Below, one piece after another: positions 46,301 through 56,149 of a stretch of 64,000 bases of DNA. The stretch lies in assembly GCA_008477525.1 (NCBI GenBank), contig SPDT01000006.1, positions 2,011,501-2,075,500 on the forward strand. Direction: 5' to 3'. Within the stretch, counting starts at the first letter, position 1, and each line of letters opens with the position of its first letter. The notes beneath the pieces were generated by a model that saw only the letters and a list, made by a program, of their open reading frames with translations, was not told the origin of the DNA and did no database searches. The DNA is from Hypomyces perniciosus. Lineage: Eukaryota; Ascomycota; Sordariomycetes; Hypocreales; Hypocreaceae. The position numbers and the translations under genes were made by a program.

Positions 46301-48856
46301 CCACTGAGGCGGTTCTCGCTCTCACTGCACTGAGCAGCGTGGCGGCAGAGTTGGCCCAGAACACTCCTCAGCCTCCGCCGCTCAGCGTTCCATTGGCTCA
46401 ATTGAGCTCTGAGACCCAGACCAGCCAGTCCAGGATGGAGAGTGCAGGGGTTCGCCTTTTTTGAGCGGACGCTCGGTACCTACGGAGCAGCGGGTGAAAA
46501 AAAAATCAAATCAAATCAATTCTTACCAAGCCGAGATTAAAGGATCTCTTCAGATATGTACACAGAAAATAGCTCATAGGGCTACTAGGTACTAAGTAGC
46601 ATGGAGCTTGTCAGGCAAAGTACCCCTCTAACAGACCGGATACCGCCTCCCGAGTCTCTTTGACTGTCATGGGGCTGAGAGACATGTATTCAATCGCCTG
46701 CGGGCATCCTTCGGCCGGTGTCTCTCATAATTTCCCATTCAACAAGCGTGCACGAGTATTTGTGCTGCCTCTCTCGCAGAGCCCCGTATGCATGGGCAGT
46801 ATCACAGCACAGCCATATGGCAGAACTGCCTGCTTGGCTTCCTTGTTGATCAATCGTGGGTCAGCCTTGGCCCTTGGCAAGGCGAAATAGGGCAGAAGGT
46901 TTTTGTCGACAGACCACTGCATCAGTACGGCGTAAAAGCGAGTGTATTCCTGATCGACTCAGCCCCTGATGATGGAAGAAGGGAGAATGGGGCTTCGGGT
47001 CTTACGTTTAATAAAAGATTACCAAAGCTGAGAGAACCCCTATGGAGTCGCAATCATTTCGCAACCCGGTACGGAGTACTTCGTAGTCAGAAGCTCCGCC
47101 TATCCCGATTCATGATGGTCTTTGCTGCAGAGCACAGGCACTTGCTGTCGGGAAGCAATAAATAATGCTACATGCACGTTGCTCATCTCTTTGAAAATGC
47201 GCGCGCAATCGATGTGTAGCAATCCTGTCAGCTGGCTTTACTCGTACGTCTTATCACCCCACCACCACCCATCTATCTCGCCATTTTTCGACATATGGTG
47301 TTTTGTGTGTGTGCCTCTTGTGCAGCCAACTGCTGAAGAAGTCTTGACTCGTAACGAGACGCTGAGGGATTGCCATCATCTCATGCCATGCGAGTTTGCG
47401 ACAACTTGACAGTAGTAAGGTGCGAGTAAGCATTTCCGCGGGTTTCAGGCCCCTGATAAAATTGAAGGGGGATAGAGAGCTGAAGGCACTCGGAGGATGC
47501 GACGTATTTGATTGTTACTGGGGTACAAATCCAATCCACTGCAAATATGCCCCCCTTTGCGCGGACACGTTACTTTGTGCTCCATGAACATTGTACCCCT
47601 ACTATCACAGCCAGCTGTAAGATGAGATACGGAGCCCTATGTAGGAGTATTACTCGTAAATCCGTCGCTCCACAGCGGACTTTCTACCTACTCGTAGTAC
47701 TACTACTACTACTACTACGGAGTACTAGCAGTGGTAATTAGTAATAAGCATGCTCGGACTCTGTTGTGAACCCAGGAGGCGATGAACCCATGCTCCGCAT
47801 TCGCGAGGAACCATTATTCTAGTGCTAGTAATTCCGCAGGAATTGACCACTTGGCATACTTCGTAGAGCCATGACGAATGGCGCTGGCTCAGATAACAGG
47901 TACTCACTCCTCTTCTAGGCTTGCATGTGAAATGGTGTGTGAAACTCGCCGTGGACTCGTCATGAGAGGCACCTCTTATGCAGATGCAAGAGTCACGCGC
48001 ACCAAAATCACGCTTTGAACGGAGCGCCAGCAGCAGTAGTAGTATCTGTGCATGCACAACTGCGGCCTCAAGCGACATTCGAATTTTATTTTTAAAATTT
48101 TTGTCCACTCTGGAAAATTTTGGCTCGCTCCGGCCCCATTATGCTCCGACGCATCCCTCTCGCAACTCCCAAGTGGGTCAGCTCTGGACCCCTGGAAAGC
48201 CCGCAAACCAACTAGTCCGGCGCGATGTCGTGCCCCAAACAGGACTAGCGGTGCCATAGTGAGGTTGCACCATTGTTAGGGGGCTATGATTGAGCACCGA
48301 CCAGTCAGAGTCCAATTGAAGGCGCGCAACACGCGCGTCCGCTAGCCTCTCCGATACGTGCCACTATGTACAGGAATCCCCACGCATCTCACGAAAAAAA
48401 GCCCAATTTAATCAAAGCAAATGCAGTGATTTCCACGGTACCGGCCGTTGTCCCTCTATTTCATCTCACGCTCTGCTCTGCCTGTTGCCTGTTCCGTCTT
48501 GTCACTGGTCAGCGCTCGCCTTGTGGGTCTCTTTCCCATTATACCTGACCTTGTTTCCTTCTCCCATCACACCTGGGCTGAAACTTCGCCTTTCCGCCTT
48601 CACTATTTGGCGCTACAGTTTTCTTTTCTCTCCTTTTCTCCCACCACCTCTTCTCGCACTGCTTCTTCTACTACTACAACTACTACAATAATATCAGCTG
48701 CTGTCTGCAACAACAACCGCCATTGATTTCGAAGTCGTCGTCGTCGCTGTCGCTCGTCTTTATCGCAGCCGTCGCCATCGGCTCGCTTCTCTCCTCCCCC
48801 CTTACCGTCCGTCTCCCCCCGTCTGCCATCGCTTCTTGGCCTCAGCAATTGCGACA
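43349..48856. other. Gene-poor intergenic region and GT2 gene leader
   Basis: This 5.5 kb has no supportable gene. Frames are short and incoherent on both strands. TACGGAGTA/TACTCCGTA/TACGAAGTA motifs are dense (about 43397, 43428, 44820, 45400, 45492-45516, 45657, 45923-45938, 46237, 47071-47089 and 47717), and TAG/TAC runs lie near 45528, 46147 and 47695. The last part, about 48540-48856, is a CT-rich leader with TACTACTAC runs that belongs to the glycosyltransferase gene. Confidence 0.55.
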
Positions 48857-51011
48857 ATGAGCTTCTTTGCGTGGTGCTCGCGACGCGTCGGCGGCCTGAG
48901 CATGCTTGCTCTCATCGGCCTGTCATACTATGTCATCACACGGGACTCTACTGTCCAGCGACAGGGCTACAAGTTTGAGCGGCCGGACTCCAAAGGCGCA
49001 GCGTACTCGTCCACCATTTCGACCACTGGCGCAGGCATCTGGACCTTGGTATTTGCCTATTATTGTCTATTAATTCATATTCTCGTTTTCATGTTTCCCC
49101 TTCGAGCATGCTGGTCGATCTGGGATATTACGCAGGCTCTCAAGCGATCCATGCAGAGTCGGGCTACGGAGGACTACAAGAACCTTGGCCTAGGTCGCCG
49201 CAGCTCCTTCGCCTCCGTCTCCAGCGCCGAGACCCTTACGTCTGACAACAATGGCATCTCTTCGACCAGCAGTGAGCTCAGCGACATTGAGGCCGAGTTG
49301 TATACCGACGGAAGCGAAATTCACCAAAATCCTGTTATTCACGTCATCATAATCCCTAATTACAAGGAAGAAATCGATACCCTGAAGGAAACGTTGGATG
49401 TCCTGGCATCACACCCTCAAGCCTCGAGCTGCTATGATGTAGGTTAACCCCTGTCGCCATCCACGTGTGTTGGTTAGTGACTCGACCACACCGTATGCTA
49501 ATTGGCTGTTCGCTTCACAGGTCTACCTCGGAATGGAACTGCGAGAAACTGGCGGCGAATCAAAGGCGCTTGGTCTTATTCAAGAGTTCGCTAAGAAGTT
49601 CCGCTCCATTGACTACACTCTTCACCCAGGTGACATCCCAGGCGAGTCTGCTGGAAAGGGCAGCAACTTGGGTTGGGCGGCCCGCAAAATCAGCTCCAAG
49701 TATCCAATGGCCATGCGCAAAAACGTCGTTGTCACTGGAATTGATGGTATGTAATACAGGTCACGACAAGCGACTGAGTCTTGAGTTTTTTTTCAATGTG
49801 TCTATTTCTGCGGCTTAGCATGGATGTCATTTTACTGACACACTTTCACTACAGCTGACAGCCACCTCTCCGCTCGGTACTTCTCTCAAATCACCAACTT
49901 GCATCTGGTTCACCCTGAAACGGCCGCGACGACTTTGTACAGTGCCCCCATTATTTTTGATCGCAATGCTCACAGTGTGCCCGCCGTTGTCCGTGTTGCC
50001 GATATCCTATGGTGCGCTGCTGGAATGTCTGGTTTGTACCGAGGCTCTACGATCGCCCCTCCTACTTCCGTCTATTCTATGCCTCTGGTGCTTGTGGATC
50101 GGGTTAATGGCTGGGACTGCGACGCTGAAGCTATTGGCGAAGACCTGCACATGTATCTGAAGTGTTTCTTTGCTCTAAACGGACATTTGACTTCCCGCAC
50201 CATTCTTAGCCCCGTCAGCCAGAGCAATGTTACAGGTGGTGGGAAGGGCGGCATTCGGGGCACTGTTGTCGACATCAAGGCTCGGTACAAGCAGGCTCTT
50301 CGTCACATGTGGGGTGCACTCGACTCTGGATTCGCGCTACGAAAAGGCGTCGAAATGTGGCAGGACAGGAAGTACACTTCGAGGGCCTTCCGTCCTCTCC
50401 ATCGAACCCATGGCGACAGCTCTGATGTCTATTTCCCCGAAAGCCAGATCAATGACGATAGCCCGGTGCTTCCCGACGCAACTGGCGAGACTGGTGCTTT
50501 TTCGGATGTAACGCAGGACACTCTAAAGGAACCTCATTGGGAGCGCATGTTCTATATGGCTCACCGTTTGTTTGAGGCGCACTTCCTACCCATCCACATG
50601 ACCGTCTTTGTTATTGCCTCAACCCTGTACATGTGGGTTACAGAGGGTAATGAGGACCCTCATAATCTGGCCTGGATCTTCAACATTTGCAACATTCTCC
50701 GAACCGTTGGCTTCATGGAGATAGCTTGCTACCTATTCCTCTACGAAAGCTACCACCGAATTTGTGTCACGGCTCGTGAGCGGGACATGACCAAGGCCGG
50801 ACTTGCCGATGGCATGTGCTTTTCCCACCGCTCAATCAAGAAGAACTTCATTGACTACGTCATGGTTCCCCTCGTGGCTCCAATGTTTGGTTCTATACCC
50901 TGTGCTCAGGCGGAGATTTCACACTTTTGGACCGTCGATTTGGTGTATGCCGTCAGCAAAAAGGTTACTCGACAACGAGCGAAGTCTCTGGTAATTGAAG
51001 ACATTGCATGA
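48857..51011 (+). CDS. Membrane glycosyltransferase, GT2-like
   Basis: Three exons (48857-49438, 49521-49746, 49855-51011) encode 654 residues. Two hydrophobic segments at the N-terminus (about 14-28 and 60-83) are followed by a Ser-rich cytosolic loop. The GT-A core follows with PVIHVIIIPNYKEE, NVVVTGIDADSHLSARY (a DXD-like aspartate pair across intron 2) and GWDCDAEAIGEDLHMYLK, which carries the acidic pair expected before the acceptor site. A QALRHMWG stretch resembles the Q-x-x-R-W region of processive GT2 enzymes. Two or three more membrane segments follow (HMTVFVIASTLYMWV, ILRTVGFMEIACYLFLY, FIDYVMVPLVAPMFG). It is conserved in filamentous fungi, and similar GT2 proteins are needed for normal hyphal walls. 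The product made is unknown. The splice sites are GTAGGT and GTATGT with CACAG and TACAG acceptors. Confidence 0.88.
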
Positions 51012-52165
51012 GCGCGCTGCATTATCGATTGTTTTGCATTTCTTCTTGTTCCCACTAGTCAGTTGACTGACTTGTGGGAAACCCAATTCTCTGTATGAAT
51101 ACCTTTTGAGCATTTTCACCACTTTGGAAAGAGGGCGGAATCTGCTGAGGAAGGGCGCAGATTTCAGGACTCATCTGTAAATAGACGGAATTTGGTCTTG
51201 TTTACGAGCGTGTCATGGATGGAGGCGTTTGATTTCTGGGGTCACGAACACTTTGACTGGAGTTGGGGGTTACGGACTAATATGCCCATAGCGTCATTGG
51301 CTGGGTTTTACATTCGCTTAAAAGCAACGGGACGAAGGATGATGAGCAAAGATGATGGTTTCTACCAGGGGCAAAGGTTTTCACCAACGGCTTCGAGCAT
51401 CACTGCAGGACAACTGAGTCGACGACGATAGAGAGGCTGCTGCTGAGGAAAGCGGCAGGCGATATACCTTAATCTTAGCTCCATAATACTTAATATTATA
51501 ACTATTCATGCACACAGTTGGCCACTACAGGCTGTGAGAGCATTGGAGTACGTGGACAGTGTTTCAACTTGTGGTGGTACATTACGCGGACGTCGATGGG
51601 ATACGTAGGTAGCTGCCGGCTTTCCCGGATTTATCTTACACCCTGCCTAGGCCCAGCAAGTAGCGTCCAACTTCACTACTCCGCATTTGTGCTGTGATTC
51701 CGAGAGGCTTCGGCAAACGAACAAGTGCGAAGATTTCATACTCGTACTCGTAGACTCTGCTCCACAAACGGTGGTGATGTCGATCCGATGAGGTTCGGAA
51801 CAAAGATGACCGTTGGCCAATCACTGAACAGAGTCGCATATGCCAAGTCTTGCGCCGCATGTGTTTGTGTGTCTTATCGGATCCGGAGAGCTTCGAGGGC
51901 CGATTGGACGAGGAAGATATCGCTGCTTTGCAGCTTGATGGGTTAGCATTTGTGCGAGGCTCATCGGCTCTTGTCGATATCACTCACCCCCAATGACACC
52001 TTCAACCCGTATGTCTGGACGAGTATATATAGGGATAGGATGGGAATGAATCTTGAATCTTGCTTCCCTCTCTTCTCCTCTTAACCAGTCAGCCAATTTC
52101 CTCCATCATACCACACTTCGTCTATAACAACACACCATCTATCCAAAGTTTGAACACAGCCCATC
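51012..52165. other. Intergenic region between the GT2 and DJ-1 genes
   Basis: This 1.15 kb holds the GT2 3' UTR and the DJ-1 gene promoter. No gene is visible. A TATATATA stretch lies at 52024-52031 and a CT-rich leader follows. Confidence 0.55.
52024..52031 (+). promoter_or_regulatory. TATA-like box of the DJ-1/PfpI gene
   Basis: TATATATA lies about 135 bp upstream of the ATG at 52166. CT-rich sequence (CTTCCCTCTCTTCTCCTC) lies between them, as expected for a fungal core promoter and transcription start zone. Confidence 0.5.
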
Positions 52166-52905
52166 ATGTCCAAGCAAGTCAAGATTGGTGTCTTTATCCC
52201 GGCAGACGCCCAACTGCTGGACGTTGCCGCCATCGACGCCTTGGGCTGCATGTCCAGGGAATATCTGGGTGACCTTCCATTCCCATCCGCCGTTATCGAC
52301 GCAGCTCCCAATGTCTCCTTCTTCTACGTCACTGTCCCAGAGCAGAGGGACTCCATACAACTGACTGCCAGTATGACGATCAAGACGACTCACGCCTACA
52401 CTGATCCCGAGGTCGCCCCAGGCAAACTGGATATCGTCGTTGTCCCCGGACCGAACCCTGTGGCCACGTTTGAGCAGGGTTCGTTGAAGTGGCTGCGAGA
52501 GCAATTTGAGACGCCGGGAGTGGATGTGCTGTGCATCTGCACCGGTATCCTTGTCTGTGGAGCGGCCGGCATTGTTGATGGCAGGCAGGCCAGCGGACCG
52601 AGGTCGCTGCAGGATATGATTCGGACGAGGTTTCCTAAAATCAAGCTGGTGGGAGATAGACAACGATGGGTGCAAGATGGTAACTTTTGGTCCAGTGGTA
52701 GGTCGTCTCCTCTCCCCATGTTGGTAGTATTTGGGAGGAGTCCATGGCTAATGGGCTTTGTGCAGGCGGCGTCACTAATGGGAATGACTTGGTGGCTGCG
52801 TATGCGCGGAGAAGCGGGCGTTGGCCCAAGGAGGTGGTGGAAATGGGATTGGAAATTACTGAGACTGGTGATCGTGGACAGTTTTACCCAGATGTCGAGG
52901 TTTAG
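52166..52905 (+). CDS. DJ-1/PfpI family protein
   Basis: Two exons (52166-52697, 52766-52905) encode 223 residues. The class I glutamine amidotransferase-like fold is seen as VKIGVFIPADAQLLDVAAIDALG, KLDIVVVPGPNP and the nucleophile elbow VLCICTGILVCGAAGI, with the probable reactive Cys125. Members include isonitrile hydratases, glyoxalase III-like enzymes and chaperone-like DJ-1 proteins. The usual Thr-Thr/Ser-His after the following strand, which supplies the catalytic histidine in many relatives, is replaced by DGRQASGPRSLQD. Hydrolytic activity is therefore uncertain. The second exon gives GVTNGNDLVAAYAR and ends FYPDVEV. It is cytosolic, with no signal peptide. The splice uses GTAGGT and GCAG. 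The exact substrate cannot be told from sequence. Confidence 0.9.
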
Positions 52906-53563
52906 GTCGTACCGGGGACGGCGTGAAGCTGCATATATGATAATCACCAATACTACTCTGGGAACCAAGGCATGTTGGCCTTGCTATGTTCGTGGTTGTC
53001 GATGACCTGATGGCTCTTTGGAACATCTCTTCTCTCTTTAGATAGGATAGCAATTCAAGCAAGGTCATCCAACTATTAATAGATACGTGCTGTTTGAGAA
53101 AGACTCGAGTCACTGACATGCAGGTGTACAGTAGGTTCTCATATGTACGAAGAAGATACTGGCTGCATGCACCTTGGCTGCTGACATTAGCGGTGAGACC
53201 ACTGAAGGCACAACGGCGTGAATCCACTACCAAACAAGGATTCTCCACCAACAGCGGGGTGGTTACCGAGCCAGCGACCACGCTTTTCCGATAAGAGCCT
53301 TATCACCTCTGCTCATTGGCCAACCCTTCTGGACAGTGGGGGTCGCCTTGGGCTTATTCGAGGCTCTTGGAAAAAAAAAAGCGACCGAAATTTTTCGAGC
53401 TCCAAAGGCCAGCCGCGTTTTTCTTCCGTCGCGCACTCGAGTCGATCTCTTCTTCAACCTCGAACAAGCAACAACACACTCTACCAGAGCGTTGTCAGGA
53501 AAGAACTTGATCGCTCGCCTTTCTCGTCTATTAAATCATCAGATTAAACATAATCCCTTCATC
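52906..53563. other. Intergenic region upstream of the FKBP gene
   Basis: This 658 bp holds the DJ-1 3' UTR and the FKBP promoter and leader. An A run of 10 nt lies near 53370-53380. No gene is visible. Confidence 0.55.
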
Positions 53564-55292
53564 ATGTCTGCTGTTCCTGGTCCAGTTTACGGCCTCGAGG
53601 TCCCGCCTGGCGAGATCTTGATCCCGGCCGCCATGGAGTTTCCTGCCTCTGTAAGTTTTTTCCTTGCTGCCATTGAGCAAAACAAACTGCATACGCATGT
53701 CTCGGCATGCCTTTTCTTGCTGCCAGACTGCTCCCAGCGATGCGCATTTGCTTTCGACTGGCGCTAACACTGGACGTCGCAGTTCCGCATCACCATGGCT
53801 GCCCTGGATCCTACTGAGGAGCCCGAGGCCGATGAGAATGGCAACATCCCCGCTGTCCCCCGCTCAACATTGCGGCTGGTGAAGCGCGCCTTCCCTGGCC
53901 TTGAGGATGGTGAGGATGACGAGGTTGATGAGGAGTACATGAGGGCCCTGCTCGGCGGCTCTGATGATGAGGATGACGATGATGAAGAGGAGTCCAACGG
54001 TGGGCCTAGCGACCCTGCCAAGGTTAAGAAGCAGAAGCAGGCTGCCGCCATCAAGAAGCTCCTGGAGGCTGCTGTGGAAGGCGACTCTGATGATGAGGAG
54101 ATGGAGGACGCCGAGGCCAGCAAGTCCAAGGGCAAGAATAAGGACAAGAAGGGTAAGGGTAAGGCTGTTGAGGAGGAGGAGTCTGAAGAGGATGAGGAGT
54201 CCGAGGACGATGATGACAGCGAGAGCGGTGATCTCGAGAACTTCGTTCTCTGCACGCTCGACACCGAGAAGGTGAGAAGCGCCACAGCCTGTGAAATGGT
54301 CTAACAGTGCAGTTTGCTAACACCCCCCCCAGCACTACCAGCAGCCTCTTGACATCACTGTCAATCACGGCGAAAAGGTCTTCTTCGTCGTCACCGGAAC
54401 CCACACTGTCTACCTCACCGGCAACTACATCATGGATGATGAGCATGATCATGACCACGACGAGGACGATGAGGACGAGGATGACTATGACTTCTCCCCT
54501 GATGAGCTAGACTATGCCATGGGTGAGGACGCCAGTGATGATGAGAGCGACGATCTCGATGACGTCGATAACCCCCGTGTTACTGAGGTCGACTCCGACG
54601 AGGAGGTCCCCAAGCTGGTTGCAACCGAGAGCAAGAAGGGCAAGAACAAGCGCACCGCCGAGGAGGTTGAGGGCCTTGATGACTTGATTGCCAAGTCTGC
54701 TGAGCCTAAGCTCTCCAAGAAGCAGCAGAAGAAGCTCAAGGACAACAAGGGTGAGCCTGTTGCCGCTGAAGAGGCCAAGAAGGACGAGAAGACGGACGAG
54801 AAGAAGGATGAGAAGAAGGTCCAGTTCGCCAAGAACCTGGAGCAGGGCCCCACTGGCTCTGCTGCCAAGGCCAAGCAGGCTGGCAAGCAGTCTGCCGCTG
54901 TCAAGGTCGTCCAGGGCGTGACCATCGATGACCGCACCATCGGCAAGGGACGCACCGTCAAGAGTGGCGACACTGTTGGCGTCCGGTACATTGGCAAGCT
55001 GCAGAACGGACAGCAGTTTGATGGTAAGCAGGCTCCTTTCTAATCAAATCATCAACGAATACGTAGCTAACGTGGGTGGAACACAGCCAACAAGAAGGGC
55101 AAGCCTTTCTCCTTCAAGGCCGGCAAGGGCCAGGTCATCAAGGGCTGGGACATTGGTGTCGTTGGCATGGCCATCGGAGGAGAGCGACGACTGGTCATCC
55201 CTGCTCACCTTGCCTACGGTTCCAAGAGCCTGCCCGGCATTCCCGCCAACAGCCAACTGACCTTCGACATCAAGCTACTTGAGATCAAATGA
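53564..55292 (+). CDS. fpr4: Nucleolar FKBP-type peptidyl-prolyl isomerase (Fpr3/Fpr4-like)
   Basis: Four exons (53564-53650, 53783-54271, 54333-55023, 55087-55292) encode 490 residues. The N-terminal part is a nucleoplasmin-like domain ([17 protein letters not shown], then [13 protein letters not shown], later [21 protein letters not shown] and [18 protein letters not shown]). It is interrupted and followed by long acidic tracts of Asp/Glu and basic Lys-rich stretches. The C-terminal 110 residues are the FKBP fold: [25 protein letters not shown], then [31 protein letters not shown] and [11 protein letters not shown]. The isomerase core is complete. Yeast Fpr3 and Fpr4 are nucleolar histone chaperones and prolyl isomerases acting on histone H3 tails and rDNA silencing. 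Fpr4 is used as the symbol, but fungi of this group usually have only one such gene. All introns are GT-AG. Confidence 0.95.
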
Positions 55293-56149
55293 GCCAAGTC
55301 CCTATGAGCTTGAGGTCTGCGTTGGATTTCTTCCAGTGTTATATGTACTAATTCTCTGCTCCCATATTCCATCGTCTCTGAAGACGTCGGGGAGGCTGGG
55401 GCGTGGTCGTTTGTTTAGGCTTTTGGTGTTTCATCCTTTTGATGCCATGCAGTGATGAAGAGTCTTGAACCCGGGGCTTCTGCAAGGACCTGCACTCCGT
55501 TGCGAGACAGTGGATGCAGCATGCAGATGGCTTGAGCGGGAATGATGAGGCGAGGAAACGCAGTGCATGGATTGGGCGTACGACTAGAGCAGTCTCTTCG
55601 TGTAAAATCTCTCTCATAGCTTTTAAGGGACGGTCAGTTCAGGGTTTGTTTGTAGACGATTTAGACGTCTATCAGAATAAAAGTTTGCTACCTATACCTA
55701 TACCTATACCTATACCAATATAAATGCCTTTGTTGTGCTCATGTTCTTCCCAGGAGAGCAATATATCAATGCTTGTTGATTACCTTCTCCGTTCATCTAG
55801 ACTGCTTCTGGAAGGAAGCATTGATCCTGACATGCAGGCAGTGACGATGACTGGTATGACAGGCTTGATTACCTGGACTCGTCTAGTGATGACAAAGGGA
55901 AGGAGCCCTCCATTCAGAGAACCTCGTCTCGGTGCCCTCTGCTCATCATGATCTAGCCGTATATCTGCTTTTCCTTTCGTCATTCTCGTCGCGTCCATTT
56001 CCATGATTATGACGCTGTCTTTCCTTAATAACTAATGCATCTGAACGAACCCATCATCATCATCACAACAAGCATTGATTCTTCATCAACAACATATCCT
56101 CAATGCTTCTATTTCGATCATTCAACTTCTCGATTACCCGCTGAGCAAG
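55293..56149. other. Intergenic region between the FKBP and kinase genes
   Basis: This 857 bp holds the FKBP 3' UTR, with a possible AATAAA signal at 55676-55681, and the kinase promoter. A CCTATA hexanucleotide array lies at 55691-55716. No gene is visible. Confidence 0.55.
55691..55716. repeat. Hexanucleotide tandem repeat (CCTATA)x4
   Basis: Four perfect CCTATA copies plus a partial fifth lie downstream of the FKBP gene. No coding role is seen. Confidence 0.9.

Noticed and set aside
46069..46464. Plus-strand open frame of 131 codons in the right gene-poor region
   Set aside because: Low-complexity and unconserved-looking, runs through TAG/TAC repeats; no exon chain can be built.
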